A DNA stretch of 64,000 nt from Alphaproteobacteria bacterium (GCA_016124655.1 WGNI01000003.1:186001-250000); one strand, 5' to 3'. Shown: positions 44,995 to 53,857, numbered from the stretch's first letter. Made by a program: numbers and translations. The notes: generated by a model not told the origin, from the sequence alone.

Positions 44995-45011
44995 GTCTAG
45001 GGAGCGCGCGG

Positions 45012-45239
45012 ATGAGCGAACAAGCCGCAGAAGGGATCTGGATCGCGATCGGCGCCTACGCGCTGATCGGCGCGATGATCGCAGCGCTTGTTCTGCCGTT
45101 CGGCCTTGGCCGTTTCGACGCCAACGCCGCGCGCGCGCCCTGGCGCGTGAAACTCGTCTTGGCGCCGGGCATGATCGCGCTCTGGCCGATTGTCGTGCGT
45201 CGCCTCGCCGGCGCCAAGCCTGCGGAGGATCAACGATGA
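45012..45239 (+). CDS. Small membrane protein, first gene of the Rieske operon
   Basis: 75 residues from ATG 45012 (the longer frame passes through repeat C). Two membrane helices: WIAIGAYALIGAMIAALVLP and LVLAPGMIALWPIVVRRLAG. No recognised family. The stop overlaps the ATG of the next small gene (ATGA, 45236-45239), so they are co-translated. It is the first of four coupled genes. Confidence 0.7.
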   Translation: MSEQAAEGIWIAIGAYALIGAMIAALVLPFGLGRFDANAARAPWRVKLVLAPGMIALWPIVVRRLAGAKPAEDQR

Positions 45240-45373
45240 CGCGCACGCAACGCCGGTTTCATGTGCGGCTCTGGAGCGTGATGGCGATCGTGCTGTTGGC
45301 GGTGTTTGGCGCAGCCTTGATCGCGCGCGAACGCATCGCCGAAACGGCGCAGGCTTTAGCGCGAAGCGCCTGA
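45236..45373 (+). CDS. Small single-helix membrane protein, 45 residues
   Basis: ATG 45236 to TGA 45373, coupled to the previous gene by a 4-base overlap and 6 bases before the Rieske gene. One membrane helix (LWSVMAIVLLAVFGAALIA). Basic N terminus. Too short for most annotation cut-offs; position makes it probable. Confidence 0.65.
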   Translation: MTRTQRRFHVRLWSVMAIVLLAVFGAALIARERIAETAQALARSA

Positions 45374-45379
45374 CGCCGC

Positions 45380-46408
45380 ATGGGCCACGTTTACAAGAAT
45401 GTGCAATGGACGCCGTTCAAGAAGGCCTATGATCTGGGCTTCGCGGCGGGGGTTGTCGCATTTATCGCCGTGTTTGTGGCGGCCTCGCTTGTGTCGTGGC
45501 CGGCGGCGCAAACCATCAGCATCCCGCAAATCCTGATCCGCGCCTTTGGCGCCTGCGCGTTCGGTCTGTTGCACGTGATCTTGCTGATCGGTCCGCTGGC
45601 GCGCCTGGCGCCGCAGGCTTTTCTTCCCCTGCTCTACAATCGCCGCCATCTCGGCGTTGCGTGTTTCGTCGTGGCGCTGGCGCACGCAGCGCTGGCGACC
45701 ATGTGGTATCACGGCTTTTCCGATCTCAATCCGCTCGTGTCGCTCTTGGCGTCCAATCCGCGCTATGCCGCCATCAACGGCTTCCCGTTTGAAGCGCTCG
45801 GCGTCGCAGCGTTGCTGATCCTGTTCGTGATGGCCGCCACCAGTCACGATTTCTGGAACGCCAATCTTGGCCCCGGCGTCTGGAAAGCGCTGCACATGGC
45901 GGTCCATCCCGCCTACGCGCTGCTCGCGGGCCATGTGCTTTTGGGCGCCCTGCAAACCGAACAGGCGCCGCTCTATGCGGGCCTGACCGGCGCCGGCGCG
46001 GCGCTGGTCGTCGCCGCCCACCTCGCCGCCGGCCTGCGCCAGATGCGCAAGGATCGCGTGCAGGAGCCGTTGTCCGACGCTTGGATCCGCGTCGGCGCGC
46101 TCGCCGACATCGAAGACAAGCGCGCCGTCATCGTCACGCCCCCGTCCGGCGCGCAGATCGCGGTCTTCCGCGACGGCGAAACCGTTCACGCCATCTCCAA
46201 TTATTGCCGCCACCAGGGCGGCCCGCTCGGCGAAGGCCGCATCATCGACGGCTGCGTCACCTGCCCCTGGCACGGCTTTCAATATCGTCCCGAAGACGGC
46301 CGCTCTCCGCCGCCCTATGCCGAGCAAGTGCCGATTTTCCGCACCCGCCTGGAGCAGGGCATTGTGTTCGTGCATCCCGATCCTGAATTCGCGGACGCGC
46401 GGGCATGA
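45380..46408 (+). CDS. Ferric reductase-like membrane domain fused to a Rieske [2Fe-2S] domain
   Basis: 342 residues. Residues 1-220 carry about six membrane helices, with His in HLGVACFVVALAHAALATMWYH split by the helix and HMAVHPAYALLAGH, a layout like ferric reductase-type cytochrome b. Residues 240-330 form a Rieske domain: YCRHQGGPLGEG (CxH) and CVTCPWHGFQYRP (CxxH). Together they suggest electron transfer from the membrane to a Rieske centre. The C-terminal overlap (ATGA) couples it to the next gene. Function unknown. Confidence 0.8.
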   Translation: MGHVYKNVQWTPFKKAYDLGFAAGVVAFIAVFVAASLVSWPAAQTISIPQILIRAFGACAFGLLHVILLIGPLARLAPQAFLPLLYNRRHLGVACFVVALAHAALATMWYHGFSDLNPLVSLLASNPRYAAINGFPFEALGVAALLILFVMAATSHDFWNANLGPGVWKALHMAVHPAYALLAGHVLLGALQTEQAPLYAGLTGAGAALVVAAHLAAGLRQMRKDRVQEPLSDAWIRVGALADIEDKRAVIVTPPSGAQIAVFRDGETVHAISNYCRHQGGPLGEGRIIDGCVTCPWHGFQYRPEDGRSPPPYAEQVPIFRTRLEQGIVFVHPDPEFADARA

Positions 46409-47160
46409 AGACGGATCGCTTCTTCGTCGGCTGGGAGACCGCGCCCGACATCAATCGCCGCGGCTTTGCTCTGGGCGCGGTTGCGCTCACGCTGGGCGGC
46501 GCGGGTCTCGCCGCAGCGCTGGCGCGCGCGCAATCGCTCCCGCAATCCGGATTCTGGGATCAGGGCGATGTGCGCGACTGGCGCGGCGTGCTGCAGCGCG
46601 CGCCCTATCCCATCCTGCGCACGACCGACATCGACGGCGTCGCCCGCACCGCGTTCCTGACCACCTCCGGCAAAACCTCCGTCGCGCCGCGCTTGCCGCG
46701 CGATCTGGAAGGCCCGGTCCTCGTGCGCGCCAGCCTCATCCGCCGCGACGACGCGATCATGCTCGCCGCGATCGACGGCGCCGATTGGATCGCGCCCGAT
46801 CCCGGCGGCGCACGCCTCGCTGCGCCCGCGGAAGAAGATCTGGGGCCTGTTTTCGCGATCGGTGAAATACTTGACGCCAAGTGCTGGTTCGGCGCGATGC
46901 GCCCGGGCTTCGGCAAGACCCACAAAGCCTGCGCCGCCTTGTGCGCGCGCGGCGGCTTGCCATTGGCGTTTTGCGTGTCGCGCAACGGCGTCTGCGGCGA
47001 AGCCTCCGACGATCCGCTGTTTCTCGACGCCGAAGGCCGCGCGCACGGCCGCGCCATTATCCCCTATGTCGGCGACCCAGTATCCGTAGAAGGCCGTCTC
47101 GTGCGCGTCGGCGACGTCACCCAACTGCGGGCAAGTTTAAACGCGATCCGCAGGCTGTAG
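46405..47160 (+). CDS. Cys-rich Tat-like secreted protein, partner of the Rieske reductase
   Basis: 251 residues. NRRGFALGAVALTLGGAGLA with the RR-x-F pair looks like a Tat-type signal or anchor. The C-terminal half has a striking Cys pattern: LDAKCWFGAMRPGFGKTHKA, CAALCARGGLPLAFCVS and GVCGEA, five Cys plus a His, suited to a metal or Fe-S site. Overlaps the Rieske gene by 4 bases. No known family recalled with certainty; export of a redox cofactor protein fed by the upstream reductase is inference. Confidence 0.7.
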   Translation: MKTDRFFVGWETAPDINRRGFALGAVALTLGGAGLAAALARAQSLPQSGFWDQGDVRDWRGVLQRAPYPILRTTDIDGVARTAFLTTSGKTSVAPRLPRDLEGPVLVRASLIRRDDAIMLAAIDGADWIAPDPGGARLAAPAEEDLGPVFAIGEILDAKCWFGAMRPGFGKTHKACAALCARGGLPLAFCVSRNGVCGEASDDPLFLDAEGRAHGRAIIPYVGDPVSVEGRLVRVGDVTQLRASLNAIRRL

Positions 47161-47168
47161 CGCCGTTT

Positions 47169-47234
47169 CCTTCTCCCCTTGTGGGAGAAGGTGGCCGAAG
47201 CGAGCGCGTGCGAGCTGAGGTCGGATGAGGGGTG
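47169..47234. repeat. Dispersed REP-like palindrome, copy 2
   Basis: CTTCTCCCC-TTGT-GGGAGAAGG stem followed by GTGGCCGAAGCGAG and TCGGATGAGGGGTG. Same type as 13054-13103. It lies in the gap between convergent genes (Rieske operon and pccA) and could end transcription from either side. Confidence 0.7.
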
Positions 47235-47288
47235 ACGACGAAACGCTTGCAGCGATGCGCAAGCACCCCTCTTCCGTCTTCGCCGCGC

Positions 47289-49292
47289 TCACGCCAACTC
47301 GATCATCACCTCGTCGGCAGCGACGCTCGCGCCCGCTTCAACATTGACCTTCGCCACCACGCCGTCGCGCTCGGCGCGGATGATGTTCTGCATTTTCATC
47401 GCTTCCACGATCGCCACGCCTTCGCCGGCCTTCACGTCCTGGCCAGCTTTCACGTCGATCGACACGACAAGCCCCGGCATCGGCGACATGATCACTTTCG
47501 AGGTGTCCGCCGGCGGCTTTTCCGGAATGCGCTCATGCAGCGCAGCCCCACGCGGGCTGGCGATGATGATGCGCGCCGTGACGCCGCGCAATTGCAGCAC
47601 ATAGCCTTCCGGACGGTTGCGGATTTTCACAGCAAAGGGCGCGCCCTCGAAATCGCCTTCCATCACCGGCTGGCCCGGCCGCCACGCCGTTTCGAACGGC
47701 CGCAGCGGCCCGCCATGGATCGCGATCAGCGCGCCGTCTTCAGTGAGATCGACATGCACCGGCGTCTGGTCGCCGTTTTGCACCGCCACCCAATCCTGCC
47801 GCACCTCGGCGCCGACGCCATTGACTTGTCCCGACGTCGCGCGGCTGCGCTGCGCGTGGATCGCCTGCGCAAACGCCGCGCACGCAATCAACAACCGCCC
47901 CTGCGCCTCCGTCGGCGCGGTTCCTGTGAAGCCGGCGGGAAATTCGTCCTTGATATAGGCCGTGGTGATGTCGCCGGAGCGGAACCGCGTTTCGTCCATC
48001 ACCGCGCCGAGGAACGGAATATTGTGCTGGATGCCGTCGATATAGAACGCGTCAAGCGCGCGCGCCTGCGCGTCGATCGCCGCGATCCGGTTCGGCCCAT
48101 GCGTGACGAGCTTGGCGATCATCGGATCGTAGAACATCGAGATTTCATCGCCCGCGCGCACGCCGGCGTCATTGCGTACGCGGATGTCGCCGAACTGGCC
48201 TTCCTGCGGCGGGCGATAATCGCGCAGCCGCCCGATGGACGGCAGGAAATTGCGGTACGGATCCTCCGCATAGATGCGGCTTTCGATCGCCCAGCCGTTG
48301 ATCTTCAGATCGCTTTGCGAGAACGGCAATTTTTCACCCGCCGCCACGCGGATCATCAGCTCAACGAGATCAAGCCCGGTGATCGCTTCCGTCACCGGAT
48401 GCTCCACCTGCAGGCGCGTATTCATTTCCAGGAAGAAGAAACTCTTATCGACGCCGGAAGCGACGAACTCCACCGTGCCGGCGCTGTCATACCCCACCGC
48501 CTTCGCAAGGGCTACGGCCTGCGCGCCCATCGCCTTGCGGGTCTTTTCATCAAGCAGCGGCGAGGGCGCTTCTTCGATCACCTTTTGATTGCGCCGCTGG
48601 ATCGAGCATTCCCGCTCGAACAGGTGCACGACATTGCCGTGCTTATCGCCCAGCACCTGGATTTCGATGTGGCGCGGATTGAGCACGAACTTTTCGATGA
48701 AGATGCGGTCGTCGCCGAACGCGTTCTTGGCTTCCGCGCGCACCGCCGGAAAGCCTTCATCCAATTCCTTCTTGTCGTAGGCGACGCGGATGCCTTTGCC
48801 GCCGCCGCCCGCGGACGCCTTGATCATCACCGGATAGCCGATCTCGTCGGCGATCTTGGCCGCGTGCTTCACATCCTCGATCTCGCCGATAAAGCCCGGC
48901 ACGCACGACACGTTGGCTTGCGCCGCGGTCTTCTTGGATTCGATCTTGTCGCCCATCGCCGCGATCGCATGCGGGTTGGGCCCGATGAACACGATCTTCT
49001 CATCGAGCAGCCGCTGCGCGAACTCAGCCTTCTCCGACAAGAACCCGAAACCGGGATGGATCGCCTGCGCCCCTGTGGCGCGCGCCGCCGCCACGATCTT
49101 GTCGGCCACGAGGTAAGATTCAGCCGCCGGCGCCGGGCCGATGAACACGCCCTCGTCGGCCATCTCCACGGCCATGGAATCCCGGTCCGCCTCGGAGAAA
49201 ACCACCACGGTCTTGATGCCCATTCGCCGCGCCGTCTTGATGACGCGCACCGCGATCTCCCCGCGATTGGCGATCAAAATCTTCTCGAACAT
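47289..49292 (-). CDS. pccA: Propionyl-CoA carboxylase alpha subunit
   Basis: 667 residues from ATG 49292 with a GGAGAGGG ribosome binding site. Biotin carboxylase (KILIANRGEIAVRVIKTARR, KASAGGGGKGIRVAYDK, EMNTRLQVEHPVTEAITGLD), then BT region and a biotinyl domain with the Lys in VEAMKMQNIIRAERDGV. The MKMQN form and the length suit PCC alpha rather than MCC. It carboxylates propionyl-CoA from odd-chain and branched substrates with PccB, which is not in the window. Confidence 0.9.
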   Translation of the reverse strand: MFEKILIANRGEIAVRVIKTARRMGIKTVVVFSEADRDSMAVEMADEGVFIGPAPAAESYLVADKIVAAARATGAQAIHPGFGFLSEKAEFAQRLLDEKIVFIGPNPHAIAAMGDKIESKKTAAQANVSCVPGFIGEIEDVKHAAKIADEIGYPVMIKASAGGGGKGIRVAYDKKELDEGFPAVRAEAKNAFGDDRIFIEKFVLNPRHIEIQVLGDKHGNVVHLFERECSIQRRNQKVIEEAPSPLLDEKTRKAMGAQAVALAKAVGYDSAGTVEFVASGVDKSFFFLEMNTRLQVEHPVTEAITGLDLVELMIRVAAGEKLPFSQSDLKINGWAIESRIYAEDPYRNFLPSIGRLRDYRPPQEGQFGDIRVRNDAGVRAGDEISMFYDPMIAKLVTHGPNRIAAIDAQARALDAFYIDGIQHNIPFLGAVMDETRFRSGDITTAYIKDEFPAGFTGTAPTEAQGRLLIACAAFAQAIHAQRSRATSGQVNGVGAEVRQDWVAVQNGDQTPVHVDLTEDGALIAIHGGPLRPFETAWRPGQPVMEGDFEGAPFAVKIRNRPEGYVLQLRGVTARIIIASPRGAALHERIPEKPPADTSKVIMSPMPGLVVSIDVKAGQDVKAGEGVAIVEAMKMQNIIRAERDGVVAKVNVEAGASVAADEVMIELA

Positions 49293-49344
49293 CAACCCTC
49301 TCCGCCCCGATCGGGGTTCATTGCCGCGTGAGGCAAGGCATTAC

Positions 49345-49390
49345 ACCGCGTTCCGGAAAAGTGGACACCGGTTTTCCGCCCGAACGCGGT
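49345..49390. repeat. Palindromic intergenic repeat, copy D
   Basis: ACCGCGTTC ... GAACGCGGT outer arms with inner CGGAAAA / TTTTCCG and the GTGGACACCGG core. Same family as copies A, B and C; it lies upstream of pccA. Confidence 0.75.
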
Positions 49391-49507
49391 CTAAGTGTAT
49401 GTTTATTGCGGTTTCCAGGCGGCCGACCGGACCCCACTCGACCAGAAATCGCAATAGCGGCCTGATCCGGGCGCGTCCAACCCTTCCCTAGGGGCGCCTG
49501 TAACGAG

Positions 49508-50074
49508 TTACACGAGGTCCGCGATGCGCAGGGCGACGCCGGGAATCTGTGACAGCGCGATCGGAACGTCAAAGGCAAGCGCCGCGATTGTCCATCCCGC
49601 GCCGTCGGGCAGATGCCGATGGGTCTGGCGGGCCTCGACGTCCACCACCCAATATTCGCGCACGCCGTACTGATGGTACAAATCAGCCTTCACGCTGAGA
49701 TCGTAAACAAGCGAGGTCGCTGCGATCTCGATCACCAGGAGCGCATCGCGCCCGCCGACCTGCGACGGCCGCAGCGCCGCTGCGTGAAGAAACACGTCGG
49801 GCTCCGGGGCTTCCTGTTTGTCCAGGAAAAACGTGGTGTCCGGCCCGACGGCATATTGGTCGTGCGGCAAAGTCCGAGCAAACCACATGATCAGCTGGGC
49901 CTTGGCGTGCGAGTGCTTATCGCCTTCCGACGGCATCTCGATCAGCTCTCCATGGATCAGTTCGCAGCGGTGATCCGGCGGCAAGATGCCCGCATCCTGC
50001 ATCGCGAACACATCGTCCACGGTGAACTTGTACGGCGAGGGCACACTCGGCGGGGGGCGGAAAGGCGCGTTCAC
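49508..50074 (-). CDS. Uma2 family (DUF820) PD-(D/E)XK nuclease-like protein
   Basis: 188 residues. GILPPDHRCELIHGELIEMP, then PEPDVFLHAAALRP (Asp) and LLVIEIAATSLVYDLSVKAD with the Glu and Lys of the nuclease site, YGVREYWVVDVEAR at the end. More distant from the 21229 protein than a recent duplicate would be. Function unknown. It lies between pccA and the ParA pair. Confidence 0.88.
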   Translation of the reverse strand: MNAPFRPPPSVPSPYKFTVDDVFAMQDAGILPPDHRCELIHGELIEMPSEGDKHSHAKAQLIMWFARTLPHDQYAVGPDTTFFLDKQEAPEPDVFLHAAALRPSQVGGRDALLVIEIAATSLVYDLSVKADLYHQYGVREYWVVDVEARQTHRHLPDGAGWTIAALAFDVPIALSQIPGVALRIADLV

Positions 50075-50096
50075 GACGCCAGCTTACCACACCGGA

Positions 50097-50540
50097 TCAA
50101 TAGTCGAACAGCTTGCGGTCGCGCTCGGCCCGGCGCCGCGCCCGCGCCACGATCAGCTCCGCCAGATCGGCGCGCTCCAGGCCGCCCGCCTCCCCGCCCG
50201 GATCGAGATTGTGCTCGCTCACCAGCGTCAGGAGCGCGTCGCGCTCATAGGCCGGCTCTTCCAATTCCGCCCGCAAAGCCTCTTCCCCTTCGCGCAAATA
50301 AAGCGCCACCGGATTGAGCTCGATGCGCATCGGCGCCGGAGCGGATAAGGGCTTCGCCTTGCCGTTCTTGACCGGCGGCGCCGCGGGTTCGTGCGCGCGC
50401 TCAAGCGCCTCGTCATCGACCTCGCGGCGCGAAAGATGCGCGCGCAGCACAGCGTCCAATTGATCCGCGAAGGCGGGATTGCGCCGCGCCTCGCGGCGGA
50501 TGACGTCAAACAGGCGATCGAGCGTGCGGTTCAAACTCAT
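50097..50540 (-). CDS. Partner protein coupled to a ParA ATPase
   Basis: 147 residues, not recognised. N-terminal helix pair (LDRLFDVIRREARRNPAFAD), a flexible Pro/Lys-rich linker (APPVKNGKAKPLSAP), then helical DPGGEAGGLERADLAELIVA and a basic tail with RARRRAERDR. Its ATG overlaps the stop of the ParA gene (50537-50540, ATGA). By position it is a candidate for the ParA-stimulating or cargo-linking partner, in place of ParB; there is no HTH ParB domain. Confidence 0.6.
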   Translation of the reverse strand: MSLNRTLDRLFDVIRREARRNPAFADQLDAVLRAHLSRREVDDEALERAHEPAAPPVKNGKAKPLSAPAPMRIELNPVALYLREGEEALRAELEEPAYERDALLTLVSEHNLDPGGEAGGLERADLAELIVARARRRAERDRKLFDY

Positions 50541-51409
50541 CGAGCCGGGGCCTTCTCCATGCGCGCAACGAATTCTTCCCCCAGCTTGCGCACGATCGGC
50601 GCCATCTCCCCGTATTTTTGTTCAAACGTGCGCGGAAATTCCGACCATTCTGCGGCCTTGGCGATATCGACATGTTGTGGAATGCGCACATCCAGCATCG
50701 CTTCGCCGAGATTGTCCTTCAACAGCCCCGCTTCCGAACGGTGCAGATTCATCGTCTCGTCGTACTTCGTCGCTACGACAAACAAGCTCGACGGCGCCCC
50801 GCGCCGCTCATTGATCAGTCGCAGCGCGCGCTTGCGAAATGAGATCAAGCCCAGCCGCGACACATAATCCGGAATGGTCGGCACCAGGATCACGTCCGCT
50901 GCGATGATCGCGGCTTCCGCGAACAGCGAAATCCCCGGCGGACAATCGATCAGGATGTAATCCATCTCGTTGACGACCGATTTCAGCCCTTGCGCGAAGC
51001 GCTCGCAGATCCATTTCTGGATCGCGTCGATATGAAAGCCGCGCTTGACGAAACTCTCGATCAGGTCGCGCTCGACCATGCGGAATTCCGGCGCCGCCGC
51101 ACACAGCGACACATCCGGCGCGGACTTCAGATCCGTCACCTTGTGTTCGATCAGCCCCTTGAAGGGCTTCGGCTTCTGCTGCAGCGCATAGGCCTCGAAA
51201 TAGAAATCGAGCGTGCGCTCCGCCTCCCGCAATTCATTCCACTTGTCCGGACCCGCGATCATGATCGACGCATTGGTCTGCGGATCGAGATCGATCACCA
51301 GCACCTTGCGGCGGTGATGCAGGCCCAGCGTCTCCGCGAGCGACACCGACGTCGTCGATTTGCCGACGCCGCCCTTCATATTGATCACCGACACCAACCG
51401 CGCGGGCAT
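50537..51409 (-). CDS. ParA family ATPase, orphan
   Basis: 290 residues. Walker A VINMKGGVGKSTTSVSLAETL (split form, deviant Walker A with the signature Lys), DPQTNASIMI (switch I) and DYILIDCPPGISLFAEAAII with the switch II Asp. It differs from MipZ at 10574 and is closer to chromosomal ParA-like proteins that place cargo. The downstream gene is a coupled partner, not ParB. A TTAG-GGAAGGA-TTAA word 58-72 bases upstream resembles a CtrA box with one mismatch. Confidence 0.9.
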   Translation of the reverse strand: MPARLVSVINMKGGVGKSTTSVSLAETLGLHHRRKVLVIDLDPQTNASIMIAGPDKWNELREAERTLDFYFEAYALQQKPKPFKGLIEHKVTDLKSAPDVSLCAAAPEFRMVERDLIESFVKRGFHIDAIQKWICERFAQGLKSVVNEMDYILIDCPPGISLFAEAAIIAADVILVPTIPDYVSRLGLISFRKRALRLINERRGAPSSLFVVATKYDETMNLHRSEAGLLKDNLGEAMLDVRIPQHVDIAKAAEWSEFPRTFEQKYGEMAPIVRKLGEEFVARMEKAPAR

Positions 51410-51808
51410 GCGAGGCCCCCTTCTTCTGCGTCCCCAATGGCAAACGCAGACGGTGCGACGGTACGGTTAGGGAAGGATTAATTTGCCTTCTGAACGTGTT
51501 CTCCCGGAAGCCGCGCAGCCGCTATCCGGGACCTCGGTCCGCGTTGCGCACGACACGGCACGAGGTCCCCAAGCGCCCTCGGAATGCTCCACGTCTCTCA
51601 TCGTCCGTTGCGCTCGACTGCCTTCAGCGCACAAGCGCTTTCCGGACCCAGCCAGCAATGAAGACGATCCCGCGCGGTGTAGAAGGCATGTTTCCAGGAG
51701 CGCGGTCGAAACCGCGCCTTCAAGAAGCGCTGAACTGGCGATCGACTGGCAGATGCAACCATTCCCGCTTCAGACCCTGCTTAGTCCATTGTCACTCATG
51801 GTCGACCA
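51410..51808. other. Intergenic region between parA and the polysaccharide island
   Basis: 399 bases. It holds the parA promoter region (with a CtrA-like word at 51467-51481). Several open frames exist but none has a ribosome binding site, a family or normal codon use. Base composition starts to fall towards the island on its right side. Confidence 0.5.
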
Positions 51809-52903
51809 TCAAGAAAGACCATTGGGCGCGGCATTGCCCGAAAGGACAGCCTCAAAGCCTGCGATATAGCGCTTAAATGACAATGTCGCGGCATGAGCTT
51901 GCGCCTTCGCCAGCAGAGCGGCCTTCTCGCCGGCAGGCAGATCAATCAGCCGCTTCATGCCTCGCGCGATGTCGTCTACGTCGTAGGGATCCACCAGGAT
52001 GGCGTTCCCGTCGAGCGCCTCTTCTTGAACAGTCCCGCGCGAGACGATCGAAATCAGCCCTTGTTGGGCGGCCTCCAGCGGAGGCAACCCAAATCCTTCG
52101 AGCAACGAGGGGAGCGCCATACCCGTCGCGTTGCGCAGCAGCCATCGCAAGTTTTGTTCATTGACATAGCCGAGCGCGCGCACGCCGGGAACGGCGCTGG
52201 CGGCTCGCGCGATCTCCGCGCCGTACGGCGTACGCGCGCCAGCATAGACATACTCCACGCCGCGTTCGTACAAGCCGGATCGCGCATAGGCCTCGATGAT
52301 GCGCAGATGGTTCTTCCGCTTTTCCATCGCGCCGATGGTCAGGAGGAACGGGCCGTCAAGCCCGGGGACCGGACTTCTCTCCGGCGCCTCGATGGTCTTG
52401 CGGACATATTGACGACACACCACGAGAAATCGCGCCGCATCCCCATAGATCTTGCGGTACTCGGTACGGCTGAAATCGCTCACGGTGACAACGCCGGGGC
52501 CCACGCGCGCAATCTTGTCGTAGGCCATGCGATACCGTCGCACAGTTTCCGGTTCAAACAGATCAGGATGCGAGATCGGACCGACATCGTGGCACAACAC
52601 GATATCATCGCGCACGAGTTGCGTGCGGAGAACATAGAGCGGGTCCATGAATAAGACCGGCCGATCCGGCCGCCGGCGCGCGAGCAGAGATGAATCGCCG
52701 AGCGCTGACATTTCCAGGAGCATCGCGCGTCCGGCAAGCTTGCGTATCAAATCCGGCTGAGGCTGAAACGGCAGGCGCCAGTAGCGCACGTCATGGAAAA
52801 AATGCGGCAGTTCCCGTAAGAGATCATTGCAGATGTGATAGGCGCCCGTGCGGTTGATCAAGGCGAGCGAAAAATCTGCGGTATAGAGGGGATGACCTAG
52901 CAT
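51809..52903 (-). CDS. Glycosyltransferase family 4 (GT-B fold)
   Basis: 364 residues. The C-terminal half is clearly GT-B: GPFLLTIGAMEKRKNHLRII, EYVYAGARTPYG, RALGYVNEQNLRWLLRNA, then ALPSLLEGFGLPPLEAAQQG with the donor-binding Glu and EEALDGNAILVDPYDVDDIA. It transfers a sugar from an activated donor; which donor is not readable, but the cluster makes GDP-heptose or a derived amino sugar likely. Last gene of a four-gene island operon. GC is lower than surroundings. Confidence 0.9.
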   Translation of the reverse strand: MLGHPLYTADFSLALINRTGAYHICNDLLRELPHFFHDVRYWRLPFQPQPDLIRKLAGRAMLLEMSALGDSSLLARRRPDRPVLFMDPLYVLRTQLVRDDIVLCHDVGPISHPDLFEPETVRRYRMAYDKIARVGPGVVTVSDFSRTEYRKIYGDAARFLVVCRQYVRKTIEAPERSPVPGLDGPFLLTIGAMEKRKNHLRIIEAYARSGLYERGVEYVYAGARTPYGAEIARAASAVPGVRALGYVNEQNLRWLLRNATGMALPSLLEGFGLPPLEAAQQGLISIVSRGTVQEEALDGNAILVDPYDVDDIARGMKRLIDLPAGEKAALLAKAQAHAATLSFKRYIAGFEAVLSGNAAPNGLS

Positions 52904-52921
52904 AGCGCCGTTGAATTGCGC

Positions 52922-53851
52922 CTACACATTGGCGTAGCGCGCATTGTTGAGCATCCGGTATCCGCGCAGAAGCTCGCGAATGCCACGGTCAATGCCCCAA
53001 TCCGGGCGCCATCCCGTCGCCTCCAGTTTCTCGTTGGAGACAATATAGTCCCGCTTATCGGGATCCTCGCCAATCGGCGCTTCAATGTAGACGAACTCCG
53101 GCACCTGCGCCTTTATGCGCGCGCACAATTCCAGCTTAGAGAGATTGGCCTCGGACAGCCCCATATTAAAGCACTGGCCGCCCATCGACTCGTACTGATC
53201 GATAGCGTGCAGAAATCCCTTCGCCACGTCGCGAATATGGATGTAGTTCCGCATGAAATGGCCCTCGAAGATCACGACTGCCCGATCGGTGACGGCGCGC
53301 CAAGTGAAATCATTGATTAGCAAATCCAGGCGCATGCGCGGCGCCATGCCGAACACAGTGGCCAGCCGCAGCGATACGCCGCCGGCGCCCAGAACTGCTT
53401 CCTCTGCCTCCATTTTTGATACGCCATAAAGGGAAATCGGCCTGAGCGGCGTTTCTTCGGTACAGAATTGGCCCTTTTCACCCACGCCATATCCGGAATT
53501 CGTTGTGGGGTAGACTATTCGTTGATCGTTGGACAGAACCTTCACGATCATGCGCACAGCGTCGGAATTGATGGTTTGCGCATTGATTGGATCCCGCTTG
53601 CACAACGGCGCACCCACGAGCGCCGCCAAGGGTATGACAATATCGGCTTTGGACAACAGCGCTTTAACCAGCGCTTCGTCGCGCGCGTCGCCGCGCACGG
53701 GATTGAAATCGTCCGAAGCGCAAATGTGCGCGAGAGCAGTGTCCCCCCGTGCATAGGTGTCTAGGGCGTCAACCTGATGCCCACAACGAAGCAGTTCTGG
53801 AACAAGAACGGACCCGATATAGCCCGCGGCGCCGGTGACCAGGATGCGCAT
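52922..53851 (-). CDS. NAD-dependent sugar epimerase/dehydratase
   Basis: 309 residues, extended SDR. NAD site ILVTGAAGYIGSVLVPELL, then IPLAALVGAPLCKRDPINAQ, YPTTNSGYGVGEKG and the catalytic Tyr-Lys in SLYGVSKMEAEEAV. The upper active-site word is TTNSGYG in place of the usual SS/TS, a form seen in heptose- or CDP-sugar enzymes. It acts on a nucleotide sugar, probably the product of the pathway encoded beside it. Six bases separate it from the aminotransferase gene. Confidence 0.9.
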   Translation of the reverse strand: MRILVTGAAGYIGSVLVPELLRCGHQVDALDTYARGDTALAHICASDDFNPVRGDARDEALVKALLSKADIVIPLAALVGAPLCKRDPINAQTINSDAVRMIVKVLSNDQRIVYPTTNSGYGVGEKGQFCTEETPLRPISLYGVSKMEAEEAVLGAGGVSLRLATVFGMAPRMRLDLLINDFTWRAVTDRAVVIFEGHFMRNYIHIRDVAKGFLHAIDQYESMGGQCFNMGLSEANLSKLELCARIKAQVPEFVYIEAPIGEDPDKRDYIVSNEKLEATGWRPDWGIDRGIRELLRGYRMLNNARYANV

Positions 53852-53857
53852 GAACCC

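Noticed and set aside
51481-51808. Several open frames of 60-130 codons in the gap left of the island
   Set aside because: No ribosome binding site, no family, atypical composition; they look like chance frames.
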